The translations under genes and the position numbers were made by a program. A DNA stretch of 7,192 bases from Nitrospirae bacterium RIFCSPLOW2_12_42_9 (GTDB taxonomy: Bacteria; Nitrospirota; 9FT-COMBO-42-15; HDB-SIOI813), in the NCBI GenBank assembly GCA_001805205.1, contig MHER01000075.1, positions 1-7,192 of the forward strand, given 5' to 3'. Under the pieces are notes generated by a model, which saw only the letters and a list, made by a program, of their open reading frames with translations, had not been told where the DNA came from and ran no database searches. Shown here one piece after another: positions 1 to 5,891 of this stretch. Numbering within the stretch: the first letter of the stretch is position 1; each line of letters begins with the position of its first letter.

Positions 1-392
1 ATAATCAGTGGGGCAGGAATAGCAAATGGGAGACCTACCACTACCCCTGCTGTCGTAACATTGACAACCGTTATGCCATCTGTAATCCACAACATGCCTA
101 CTGTAATATCATCAGCCAAAGGATTAAAAGCGATTCCATATCCAGTGCTTAAAAGTCCAATAATCAGCGGCGCAGGCACTGGAAATGGGAGACCTATTAC
201 AGCACCAGCAGTTGTCACGTTGGCAACCATTATGCCATCCGTGATCCACAAAGTGTCCGTAACCGGATCGTGCGCAAGATCATATGCAGTCGTCGCAAGC
301 CCAAGGATCAGTGGGGCAGGCACTGGAAATGAAGATAGCACTGCTCCGGCTGTGGTAATATTTGCAACCGTTATCCCATCTGTAATCCACAA
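1..392 (-). repeat. Intragenic tandem repeat encoding TLWITDG blades
   Basis: Three units are visible, counted from the Leu codon of TLWITDG: 392-252 (47 codons), 251-93 (53 codons) and 92-1 (cut by the window edge). All spacings are multiples of three. The DNA itself is still similar between units: ATCAGYGGSGCAGG recurs at about 1, 161 and 306, and ATCCACA recurs at the Trp codons. That suggests fairly recent duplication or gene conversion. The longer unit has six extra residues before its MLWITDG. More units probably follow beyond the left edge. Confidence 0.85.
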
Positions 393-1250
393 GGTATCAG
401 TTCCAATAGGGGGAGCACCAGGACCCAGAGGAACAGCCCCACCCGTTGGAAGCCCATTGTAGAAAATACCAATGGGAGGTATTTTATTTATCACTGCCTG
501 TACGATGGCAGGGTGATTAGCGTCGTTATGAATTGAGAGACCTGCATATGGGCCAGAAAGGATACGCACATCAACAAAGACATCAAAAAAACTGTCGGCT
601 GGATTTGCAGGTCCAAACTCGGGAAGAACAGAATTTTGGGTGGTTATCTTTCCAACCGAGGCTAAGTTTAAAGAATTAAAAGGTGCAGCCGGGGTTGTGC
701 CTGACGCCACCTGTCCACTGGCAGTAATCTTAATAGTGCCACTTAATAATAAACTTGGAGAATCTAAGTCCATGGAAACAATCTGTGTGGGTATCTGATG
801 CTGCCCTGAACCGAGTACGGTGTGAGGTATCTTTGAGGGATATCTCCAGATTTGGGTCTCACCGGAAGGAAAAAGATCTTCGCACAATCTGCCACTACCA
901 TCCGAAAGGACTCCTCCTAAACAGCTACTCCCTGCCGGTGGCGCCCCTGCCAAGCTCGCACCCTGCAAGACTATTGTCACATCAGCAACCGAGTCTTCAA
1001 CATCACCGGTTGCGCCGGTTGCGCCGCCTGGGACATTGTTGGGGAGGCCGTAGTTCCCGTTAGGGGATGCAGGAATAGATTCAGGTGCCTCGCAAATCCC
1101 TGGTGTTCCTGCTGGAGTACAGACACCATCGAATGCATGGACATATCCGGCGATTCCAAACAATAACAAAAAGGATGCCACTATCGTCACGCAGAGACTC
1201 ATCAGTCCCCGATCTAATAATCTATACTCCTTTTTATGTGTGTTCCTCAT
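1..1250 (-). CDS. Exported tandem-repeat (beta-propeller-like) protein, 5' part only
   Basis: One uninterrupted frame of 416 codons runs from an ATG at 1250-1248 off the left edge, so the C-terminus and any anchor are not visible. A GAGGAGGG ribosome site lies seven bases upstream, which fixes the start. Residues 1-39 form a signal peptide: a basic start, a hydrophobic core (VTIVASFLLLFGIAGY) and a VHA cleavage site before Phe40. A spacer of low complexity follows. Residues about 90-265 form a domain containing HTVLGSG (from 143), TQIVSMDL and PADSFFDVFVDV (217-228), a style I associate with large exported proteins of environmental bacteria. From about residue 285, tandem repeats begin, built on TLWITDG, VANVTTAGAV and FPVPAPLI, with conserved Trp at 288, 335 and 388. 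The AYDLAHDPVTDTLWITDG pattern resembles NHL or lactonase-type propeller blades. The protein probably acts outside the cytoplasm; its ligand is unknown. The reading frame and export are well supported, the fold is inferred. Confidence 0.87.
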   Translation of the reverse strand, partial: MRNTHKKEYRLLDRGLMSLCVTIVASFLLLFGIAGYVHAFDGVCTPAGTPGICEAPESIPASPNGNYGLPNNVPGGATGATGDVEDSVADVTIVLQGASLAGAPPAGSSCLGGVLSDGSGRLCEDLFPSGETQIWRYPSKIPHTVLGSGQHQIPTQIVSMDLDSPSLLLSGTIKITASGQVASGTTPAAPFNSLNLASVGKITTQNSVLPEFGPANPADSFFDVFVDVRILSGPYAGLSIHNDANHPAIVQAVINKIPPIGIFYNGLPTGGAVPLGPGAPPIGTDTLWITDGITVANITTAGAVLSSFPVPAPLILGLATTAYDLAHDPVTDTLWITDGIMVANVTTAGAVIGLPFPVPAPLIIGLLSTGYGIAFNPLADDITVGMLWITDGITVVNVTTAGVVVGLPFAIPAPLI

Positions 1251-1257
1251 CGTTTAA

Positions 1258-1265
1258 CCCTCCTC
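1258..1265 (-). promoter_or_regulatory. Ribosome binding site of the left exported-protein gene
   Basis: On the minus strand GAGGAGGG sits seven bases before the ATG at 1250. It is a near-ideal anti-16S match and decides the start against the internal ATG at codon 17. Confidence 0.8.
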
Positions 1266-1407
1266 GTAATTTAAGTATTTCCACCGGGGGTAAAGTCTGT
1301 CCTGGAGTAGTAAATAATAACGGACTGGAAGAAGGTCCTCCCTGGCCGTGGCAACATAAAAAAATCCCCGGTACTCCCCAAAAACCCATTGTTCGCCTTT
1401 ACTTAAT

Positions 1408-1436
1408 TATTTAGCATTAAAAATCCCAGTTGTAAA
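1408..1436 (-). promoter_or_regulatory. Candidate sigma-70-type promoter of the left exported-protein gene
   Basis: On the minus strand TTTACA (1436-1431, 5/6 to TTGACA) is followed after exactly 17 bases by TAAATA (1413-1408), a poor -10 with about 3/6 matches. Transcription would start near 1401, leaving a leader of about 150 bases. The -35 box is preceded by the same TGGGTAAT octamer that precedes the -35 box of the right-hand exported-protein gene. That octamer is the main reason to take this weak match seriously. Confidence 0.45.
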
Positions 1437-1437
1437 T

Positions 1438-1493
1438 TACCCAAGTGGCTATATTTTCATGCCCAAATAGGTATTTTTATTTCCAGAGGGCTT
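1438..1493 (-). promoter_or_regulatory. Degenerate operator dyads upstream of the left exported-protein gene
   Basis: Read on the plus strand, TACCCAAGTGGCTA (1438-1451) matches the dyad TACCCATCCGGGTA found at 5892 in 10 of 14 positions. TGCCCAAATAGGTA (1460-1473) matches in 9 of 14. A third, poor candidate, TTTCCAGAGGGCTT (1480-1493), matches in 7 of 14. Spacings are 22 and 20 bases, about two helical turns. The first dyad is separated by one base from the -35 box, the same gap as at the right-hand gene. This suggests activator sites shared by both genes. The first two are reasonably convincing by position, the third is speculative. Confidence 0.45.
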
Positions 1494-1523
1494 TGCTCAG
1501 GAATGCGGTTTTATTTATAAAGA

Positions 1524-1550
1524 AAAGGGATTTATTTTAAATTTCCCTTT
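1524..1550 (-). terminator. Possible intrinsic terminator next to a gene relic
   Basis: The arms AAAGGGA (1524-1530) and TCCCTTT (1544-1550) pair perfectly around a 13-base AT-rich loop. On the minus strand the stem is followed by TCTTTAT, a modest T-rich tail. It overlaps the stop codon (1539-1537) of the open fragment at 1537-1638, as expected for the 3' end of a former minus-strand gene. The stem has only three G-C pairs, so termination would be weak. Confidence 0.3.
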
Positions 1551-1638
1551 GTTGCCCGCGTCCTCTAAATTCAACTCGCATACCAATCTTTTCAGCCACT
1601 TCATCAACAAGTCGATGACTTCCTGTTAATTGATAAGG
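1537..1638 (-). pseudogene. Possible relic of the 3' end of an unidentified gene
   Basis: A 33-codon open stretch ends in TAA at 1539-1537. It includes TGSHRLVDEVAEKIGMRVEF followed by RGRGQQREI, a composition typical of a real amphipathic protein C-terminus. It has no start codon and is closed upstream by TGA at 1641-1639. I see no continuation in the other minus-strand frames. A terminator-like hairpin overlaps its end. It may be the remnant of a deleted gene that once separated the two divergent units. I do not recognise the family, and chance is possible at this length. Confidence 0.3.
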
Positions 1639-1657
1639 TCACCAAAACAAATGTGAC
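1638..1657. promoter_or_regulatory. Short inverted repeat GTCAC-N10-GTGAC
   Basis: A five-base perfect inverted repeat (1638-1642 and 1653-1657) lies between the relic and the three-gene cluster. The arm spacing would suit a dimeric regulator, but five-base arms arise easily by chance. A TTGACA at 1674-1679 lies just downstream, with no convincing -10 box behind it. Confidence 0.2.
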
Positions 1658-1754
1658 ACAGAATTAATTTTTGTTGACACTTATTAAACGGTTATGCTAA
1701 AAGGTGGGGTATCTAACAATACTCTGATCTCTGGTATCTTTGGCATTTTTCTTG

Positions 1755-1760
1755 TATAAT
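1755..1760 (+). promoter_or_regulatory. Candidate -10 box of the three-gene cluster
   Basis: A perfect TATAAT lies 71 bases before the first ATG of the cluster. The -35 region at about 1732-1737 (TGGTAT) is poor, so the promoter would need an activator or other contacts. The leader would be about 65 bases. Confidence 0.4.
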
Positions 1761-1817
1761 TATGGTTGAAAGCAATTTCTTATTTCCGATAAGTATTTAT
1801 TCTGAGAAGTAAATAGC

Positions 1818-1824
1818 GGAGGAG
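1818..1824 (+). promoter_or_regulatory. Ribosome binding site of the TIGR04255-family gene
   Basis: GGAGGAG sits seven bases before the ATG at 1832. This favours that start over the in-frame ATG at 1838, for which the spacing would be 13 bases. Confidence 0.8.
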
Positions 1825-1831
1825 AAGAAGG

Positions 1832-2641
1832 ATGCGTATGCTGCCGGATTTTAATGAACCTCCAGTTATCGAAACGGTTCTCGGTTTACAGTTTGACTCT
1901 CTTGAATCATTCAGCATTCCACACTTCGGGCTGTATTGGTTTAAAATTCTTGCCGATTATCCAAAATTCAATGTTCAACCGCCGTTAACTCATGTTGTAG
2001 AGCAATTTGGAGAGGAGACACGGAAGCCCTACAGTATCGAAATGGGACTTGCACCTTTTCCCGAGCTACGATGTTGGTTCGTAAATGATACTGAGAATCG
2101 TCTTATACAAATACAGAAAGACCGATTTATTTATAACTGGAGGAAGATAAAGGAAACAGAAGAATATCCTCACTATGATTATCTCAAGCCTAAATTTATA
2201 GAAGAGTGGAATAGATTTTGTCAGTTTTTAGAGGAGGTTAAACTTGGAAATGTGAATATAAATCAATGCGAGATAACCTATGTTAATCATATAGATATAG
2301 GAAAGGGATGGAAGTCATATGGAGATTTAAATAAAGTTTTTTCGTGCTGGTCAGGTGATCCCTCAGTAAACTTTCTCCCTGAACCCGAAATGGTAAGCCT
2401 AAATACACGTTATGTTATGCCAGAAAAGAGAGGAAGACTATATATAATTATGCAACCAGGTATTAGACGTCATGACGCAAAAGAGATATTGCAATTACAA
2501 CTTATTGCTCGTGGAAAGCCAGCCTCCTCAAGTATTGAGGATATTATGGAATGGTTTGATCTTGGGCATGAGTGGATTGTAAAAGGGTTTACCGATTTCA
2601 CTACCGAAAATATGCACGAAATTTGGGGGCGTAAAATATGA
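1832..2641 (+). CDS. TIGR04255 family protein of unknown function
   Basis: This 269-residue protein has the hallmarks I know from the sporadically distributed TIGR04255 family. The N-terminus has NEPPVIETVLGLQFDSL (residues about 8-24). A central part contains RLIQIQKDRFIYNWRK, the typical 'remnant strand then W' segment. The C-terminus has DLGHEWIVKGFTDFTTENMH then EIWGR. Length is usual for the family. There is no signal peptide or membrane segment, so it should be cytoplasmic. The family has no established biochemical role that I know of. The gene starts a tight cluster: its stop codon overlaps the next start as ATGA. It has a strong ribosome site and its own likely promoter. Family assignment is by remembered motifs; a profile search was not possible. 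Function is left open. Confidence 0.82.
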   Translation: MRMLPDFNEPPVIETVLGLQFDSLESFSIPHFGLYWFKILADYPKFNVQPPLTHVVEQFGEETRKPYSIEMGLAPFPELRCWFVNDTENRLIQIQKDRFIYNWRKIKETEEYPHYDYLKPKFIEEWNRFCQFLEEVKLGNVNINQCEITYVNHIDIGKGWKSYGDLNKVFSCWSGDPSVNFLPEPEMVSLNTRYVMPEKRGRLYIIMQPGIRRHDAKEILQLQLIARGKPASSSIEDIMEWFDLGHEWIVKGFTDFTTENMHEIWGRKI

Positions 2642-3120
2642 TTCCTACTGTTGAAAAAGAACCAAAAAGGTTTTGGGAGAATACTGATATAAGCAGCCTA
2701 ACTGCAATACGCTATAGCGAAGTTATTTCACTCCGCCCCGATTATACGCCTCACTGGCTAAAAGATGCGCTAATAACTTTGTTCCATATTGCGTCTTTAC
2801 CAGAGAATTGGGATAGCTATGGTGGTCCAACACCTTCATCAACGGCTGTTAACAATGCTTTAACATTTATGAGGGCGGTTCAGGTTGAAGATTTACCAGT
2901 ACCTAATATCGTTCCTGTCCCCGGTGGTGGAATACAGATAGAGTGGAGTATTGCCCATCGCGAGCTTGAATTAGAATTTTTATCAGACGGATCAGTCGAA
3001 TATTTGGAAATGGAAGATGAGAAACCAATTCATGAAGATAAAATAGAACCAGCCAATACTAGTCAACTGCAATCTTTACTTTTATGGTTAACGCATGCCA
3101 CCACCAGAAAGACGAGATGA
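2638..3120 (+). CDS. Cassette protein with NWDSYG motif, function unknown
   Basis: This 160-residue protein overlaps the previous stop by four bases (ATGA), with a G-run (2625-2629) eight bases before the start as a possible weak ribosome site. Residues 40-53 form an amphipathic helix leading into LPENWDSYGGPTPSS (54-68). A helix (about 69-82) and a beta-rich half follow: PNIVPVPGGGIQIEW (89-103), ELELEFLSDGSVEYLEM (110-126). The arrangement 'NWDSYG, then Pro/Gly-rich strand ending in EW, then LE-E-DG' recurs in uncharacterised bacterial proteins as I remember them. I cannot name a family accession. There is no signal peptide, and no catalytic motif is recognised. Placement between its two partners suggests a stable complex or a fixed stoichiometry with them. 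Confidence 0.75.
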   Translation: MIPTVEKEPKRFWENTDISSLTAIRYSEVISLRPDYTPHWLKDALITLFHIASLPENWDSYGGPTPSSTAVNNALTFMRAVQVEDLPVPNIVPVPGGGIQIEWSIAHRELELEFLSDGSVEYLEMEDEKPIHEDKIEPANTSQLQSLLLWLTHATTRKTR

Positions 3121-3484
3121 CCCCTCAGTTAGTGACAATGAGCGTTTATGGCGCCGTGTTCATCCCAGTGATATTATCAGAGATCCAGAAAGTGAAGAAT
3201 TGCGACCTACCTCAGCAGCTTTTCGTCCTTCTGAGGAAATGTCTGTGGATATTGCTTCATTAACTACACCGGAAGCTGTTCTATCCAACTATCCACATCA
3301 TAGCTTAATTGAGTTTACTGCAGGGATAGCACGTAAAGAAGGAGGTATTGTCGTGCGTGATCCTTTACCTGATAACCCTTCTCATGCACTTATATGTGGC
3401 AAAAATCCTGAAGGACGCCTGACAAAATCTCAGGCCAAAAAAATTCAGCAAAGTAGTATGTGGGTGATTCTTAAGACTCCTTAA
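3095..3484 (+). CDS. Small cassette protein with RPTSAAF and PDNPSHA motifs, function unknown
   Basis: The 129-residue frame begins inside the preceding gene, a 26-base overlap. It is the only usable start before the conserved part, and no clear ribosome site precedes it, so translation is probably coupled. Visible blocks are ERLWRRVHPSDI (16-27), ELRPTSAAFRPSEEMSVDIA (35-54), and RDPLPDNPSHALICG (88-102). These read like a widespread family of small proteins of the type 'lyRri-hP ... rpsSaaF ... mSVd ... dP.p.NPaHa.v.G', which I have no name for. The conserved polar Arg, Ser, Asp and His suggest a binding or catalytic surface, but nothing proves activity. The protein should be cytoplasmic. 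Confidence 0.75.
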   Translation: MPPPERRDDPSVSDNERLWRRVHPSDIIRDPESEELRPTSAAFRPSEEMSVDIASLTTPEAVLSNYPHHSLIEFTAGIARKEGGIVVRDPLPDNPSHALICGKNPEGRLTKSQAKKIQQSSMWVILKTP

Positions 3485-3489
3485 TCAAA

Positions 3490-3534
3490 TAGCAGTACCT
3501 GATGATAATCATTTCCAGTTAACCTACACTGCTA
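3490..3534. terminator. Nested inverted repeats between convergent genes
   Basis: TAGCAGT (3490-3496) pairs perfectly with ACTGCTA (3528-3534). Inside lies an 11-base palindrome, ATGATAATCAT (3502-3512). The structure sits six bases after the plus-strand cassette stop, at the end of the minus-strand kinase operon. It could act as a weak bidirectional terminator. On the minus strand it is followed by TTTGATT; on the plus strand there is no T-run. Confidence 0.35.
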
Positions 3535-3643
3535 CCTGCAGATCAATAACATCATAGTTGACCTCTGGAATGACACGCTCTCTTTTTTCTTTTGACCTTT
3601 TAATCTCCACAAACCCTACCTTACTGAAATATCCCAGGTCCAT
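3524..3643 (-). CDS. Possible 39-codon ORF after the response regulator
   Basis: An ATG lies two bases after the response regulator TGA and opens a 39-codon frame, ending in TAG at 3526-3524. The product contains GYFSKVGFVEIKRSKEKRER and IPEVNYDVIDLQVAV, a balanced protein-like composition. There is no clear ribosome site, so it would need translational coupling. It ends within the loop of the inverted repeat that may terminate the operon. Alternatively it is a gene fragment or a chance frame. I do not recognise a family. Confidence 0.3.
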   Translation of the reverse strand: MDLGYFSKVGFVEIKRSKEKRERVIPEVNYDVIDLQVAV

Positions 3644-3645
3644 AT

Positions 3646-4311
3646 TCACATTACTAATCCCCGGCGTATTGCCTCTACTGCTGCGGAGGTACGGCTCTTT
3701 ACCTGAAGTTTTTTATATATAGATTTAAGGTGGGCCTTAACAGTATCCCTGCTGATGTATATCGTCTTTGCTATCTCCTCGTTCCTGTAACCCCCGGCAA
3801 TCAGTTCAAGTATCCTCTTTTCCTGTGATGTTAAAGATACAAAGGCAGAGGACTCTATAGCCTTGCTTGAGGTCTTTTTAAGTACGATATTCGCAAGGAA
3901 AGGGGAAAAGAATATTTCCCCCTCATAAGTCGATTTTATGATCTTGATAAGTTCATCCCGGTTTACCCGCTTTACCACATAACCAGACGCCCCTGAAACC
4001 ATGGCTTGATATATATGTTCATCGTCCTCATATGAGGTCAGGACAAGTATCTTTATATGCGGAAATTTATGGGAGATAAGTCTTATTGCCTCAACCCCGT
4101 TCATTTCAGGCATTTCGAGGTCCATAAGGGTTACATCAGGATTAAGTTCACGAACCTGTATCATTGCATCCTTGCCGTTCTGGGCATCGCCAACAACTTC
4201 TATGTCTTCTGTGTCCTTTAGTAAGGTTACGAGGCCTTCTCTGAAGAGGCGATGATCGTCTACTACAAGGACTCTGATAGGTTTCCCAATATCTTTATTC
4301 ATGTTTATCAC
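3646..4311 (-). CDS. NarL/FixJ-family response regulator
   Basis: This 221-residue transcription factor has an N-terminal receiver domain and a C-terminal LuxR/NarL helix-turn-helix. In the receiver (about 12-130), the acidic pair is Asp18-Asp19, the phosphoacceptor Asp64 (LMDLEMP), with Thr92 and Lys114 completing the active site. The DNA-binding part begins [15 protein letters not shown] (from 160) and continues with [20 protein letters not shown] and [11 protein letters not shown], the classic four-helix pattern. All key residues are present, so it should be phosphorylated and functional. The frame opens with GTG overlapping the kinase TGA by four bases (GTGA). The ATG at 4302, five bases after that stop, is an almost equally likely start. 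Neither has a clear ribosome site, implying coupled translation with the kinase. It is a candidate to bind the dyads upstream of both exported-protein genes. Confidence 0.93.
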   Translation of the reverse strand: MINMNKDIGKPIRVLVVDDHRLFREGLVTLLKDTEDIEVVGDAQNGKDAMIQVRELNPDVTLMDLEMPEMNGVEAIRLISHKFPHIKILVLTSYEDDEHIYQAMVSGASGYVVKRVNRDELIKIIKSTYEGEIFFSPFLANIVLKKTSSKAIESSAFVSLTSQEKRILELIAGGYRNEEIAKTIYISRDTVKAHLKSIYKKLQVKSRTSAAVEAIRRGLVM

Positions 4312-5699
4312 ACTATTGATAACGGTAAGGTAAAAACGAACCTGCTCCCTCTTCCTTTATATATGGGCGACTCAGCCCATATCCTTCCGCCATGTGCCTC
4401 AACTGTTTGTCTGCAGAATGGTAATCCCAATCCAAGACCTATTTTACCCTTCTCCTTTTCTCTCTCTCCCTGATAGTACTTTTCAAATATCTTTTCAATC
4501 TCAGGGAAAGGAATCCCTATGCCATGATCCGTTATACTGATCCTGACATGCGGCCTTATATCAGCAGAATATCTCTTAAGAATCTTCTTACGGCCAGGGT
4601 TAAATCCGGCAACCACAGAGATCTTTCCATCCAGTGGAGAATACATGATGGCATTCTCCAGAAGATTTATAAGCACACGGATCAATCTGTTTTCATCAGC
4701 CATAAATGGAGGGGCATACGCGGGTAGTCTCACGATTATTTTAACATCCTTGTCTTTCGTCAATGTCCCGACCAGGTTTATAGCAGACCTTATAACCCTC
4801 GATATGTCCACTTCCTTTCTGTTTATTGTAAATTTGTCCCCATCATATCTGTAAATGTCCAGGATATCATCTATCATATTGAGCAAAAGTTCACAGTTAT
4901 CTCTCGTCTCGCCTAATACCCCGCGTAGAGGGTTGGATGTTTGAATATGATAGATTGAGCTATTGACACAATTATCGAGGGTCTGCGTGGCTGCAAGCAG
5001 AGGATTTCTTATATCATGAGCAAGCATCCTCATCAGATCATTTTTAATCTGCTCAACCTTGTGGATCTCTGTCACATCCCGGCAAGATATTATGGTCTGG
5101 GACACCCGGCCTTTGTTATCAAAGACCGGATAAGAGGATATTTTAAAGATAAGTGGATTTATATCTTCTTTATGATAGGGTCTTTCAATATGAACCACTC
5201 TTCCGGTTTTAAATGTAACAGTGGCAGGGCAATCAGTACAGGTTGAAGACCTTTTCTCAAACTTTTCGTAACATGAAAACCCGATAGTGTCTTCCAAACT
5301 TGTACCTTGTCTAAGGGCTGCCTTGTTAGCACAGAGGATTTTAAAGTCTCTATCTATGAGCATAATCCTGTGGCTGATACCATGAAGGATTGCCTCCATA
5401 TAGTCCTTTTCTCTCCTGGTCTCTATTAACTTTTGTATCAGGGTATTAATTAAGGTATTAGTTGCAGAAGAAAAGACATCTGTTAAGTTTGCATGTTGTG
5501 AAATGGTTAGATTAATATTTCCAACGGGCCGGCCATTCAGGGTAAAAGGGAAGCTTATATAATAACCCTTTTTCTTCTGGATTAGTTCAGGTTTCCGGGG
5601 ACCCTTAAGTGAAAAGTTACAGCTTGTGACATCATCAAGACCTCTTAACTTCTCCAGAGAGAGATTTAAGAGCTGCTCTATTTCCCAAGAAGGCTCCAT
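4308..5699 (-). CDS. Soluble PAS-domain sensor histidine kinase
   Basis: This 463-residue kinase autophosphorylates on His and passes phosphate to the response regulator encoded directly downstream. Residues 1-98 form an unassigned input region, perhaps GAF-like at its end (FPFTLNGRPVGNINLTIS). Residues about 100-212 are a PAS domain with FSCYEKFEKRSSTCTDCP, giving Cys143, Cys154 and Cys157 (C-x10-C-x2-C). The HisKA motif is LAHDIRNPLL with His228. The ATPase domain has N-box NLLENAIMYSP (Asn349), G1 DHGIGIP (391-397), F-box FEKYYQG and G2 GLGLGLP (421-427). There is no signal peptide or membrane helix, so it senses a cytoplasmic signal. Cysteine-bearing PAS domains of this kind suggest a redox, metal or cofactor cue, but that is inference. 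GGAG seven bases upstream (5710-5707) supports the ATG at 5699. The gene diverges from the right-hand exported-protein gene. Confidence 0.93.
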   Translation of the reverse strand: MEPSWEIEQLLNLSLEKLRGLDDVTSCNFSLKGPRKPELIQKKKGYYISFPFTLNGRPVGNINLTISQHANLTDVFSSATNTLINTLIQKLIETRREKDYMEAILHGISHRIMLIDRDFKILCANKAALRQGTSLEDTIGFSCYEKFEKRSSTCTDCPATVTFKTGRVVHIERPYHKEDINPLIFKISSYPVFDNKGRVSQTIISCRDVTEIHKVEQIKNDLMRMLAHDIRNPLLAATQTLDNCVNSSIYHIQTSNPLRGVLGETRDNCELLLNMIDDILDIYRYDGDKFTINRKEVDISRVIRSAINLVGTLTKDKDVKIIVRLPAYAPPFMADENRLIRVLINLLENAIMYSPLDGKISVVAGFNPGRKKILKRYSADIRPHVRISITDHGIGIPFPEIEKIFEKYYQGEREKEKGKIGLGLGLPFCRQTVEAHGGRIWAESPIYKGRGSRFVFTLPLSIV

Positions 5700-5771
5700 G
5701 GAGACGCTCCATTAAGCTCATGAAGTCCAGAAATATTACTATAAATTTATCATAATAAGCCATCTGGCAAG

Positions 5772-5788
5772 ATTATAAGGTGACCTTA
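5772..5788 (-). promoter_or_regulatory. Candidate kinase-operon promoter with overlapping palindrome
   Basis: On the minus strand a perfect TATAAT (5777-5772) lies 72 bases before the kinase ATG. The -35 region (TTCTGA at 16-base spacing) is weak. The 13-base palindrome TAAGGTGACCTTA (5776-5788, six-base arms around a central G) overlaps the upstream edge of the -10 box. It could be an operator for a repressor or autoregulator. Confidence 0.35.
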
Positions 5789-5827
5789 ATATATCAGAAA
5801 TGTTGTAGAGATGCAATGAGTTACTAA

Positions 5828-5841
5828 ATCACGGATGGGAA
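5828..5841. promoter_or_regulatory. Possible fourth, degenerate dyad
   Basis: ATCACGGATGGGAA shares CGGATGGG with the third dyad of the array and matches it in 10 of 14 positions. It lies 106 bases from that dyad, close to ten helical turns. It is nearer to the kinase promoter, so it could mediate autoregulation. A chance match is possible. Confidence 0.25.
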
Positions 5842-5891
5842 ATCATGGCTAACGGAAATCAATCAGTCTCAGTCGTTAGTAAATTTTAAAA

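Noticed and set aside
61..462. Plus-strand open frame of 133 codons across the repeats
   Set aside because: It is antisense to the exported repeat protein, which has a signal peptide, a strong ribosome site and a single frame continuing to 1250. The repeats keep the opposite strand open.
1251..1401. c-di-GMP (GEMM) riboswitch in the left gene leader
   Set aside because: AAAGGCGAAC and GCCACGGCC vaguely recall parts of the motif, but the conserved core order and tetraloop stem are absent.
755..1414. Open frames on both strands (755-1063, 977-1159, 1085-1414)
   Set aside because: They lie in other frames or on the opposite strand of the left exported-protein gene or its leader, and have no ribosome site or recognisable motif.
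1633..1643. Shared sequence ATAAGGT[C/G]ACC at 1633 and 5775
   Set aside because: A near match of this length between two places is expected by chance in a window of this size, and only the 5776 copy is palindromic.
1698..1711. Another dyad-like site (TAAAAGGTGGGGTA) upstream of the cassette
   Set aside because: It matches 9 of 14 positions but lacks the TACCC arm and is not next to a -35 box, so it is at most a half-site.
1741..1756. Sigma-54 promoter (TGGCA-N6-TTGTA) upstream of the cassette
   Set aside because: The spacing fits, but the essential GC of the -12 element is GT. The same place holds a perfect TATAAT, and no sigma-54 activator is seen.
4252..5246. Plus-strand open frames within the kinase gene
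   Set aside because: They are antisense to a kinase with all catalytic boxes intact.
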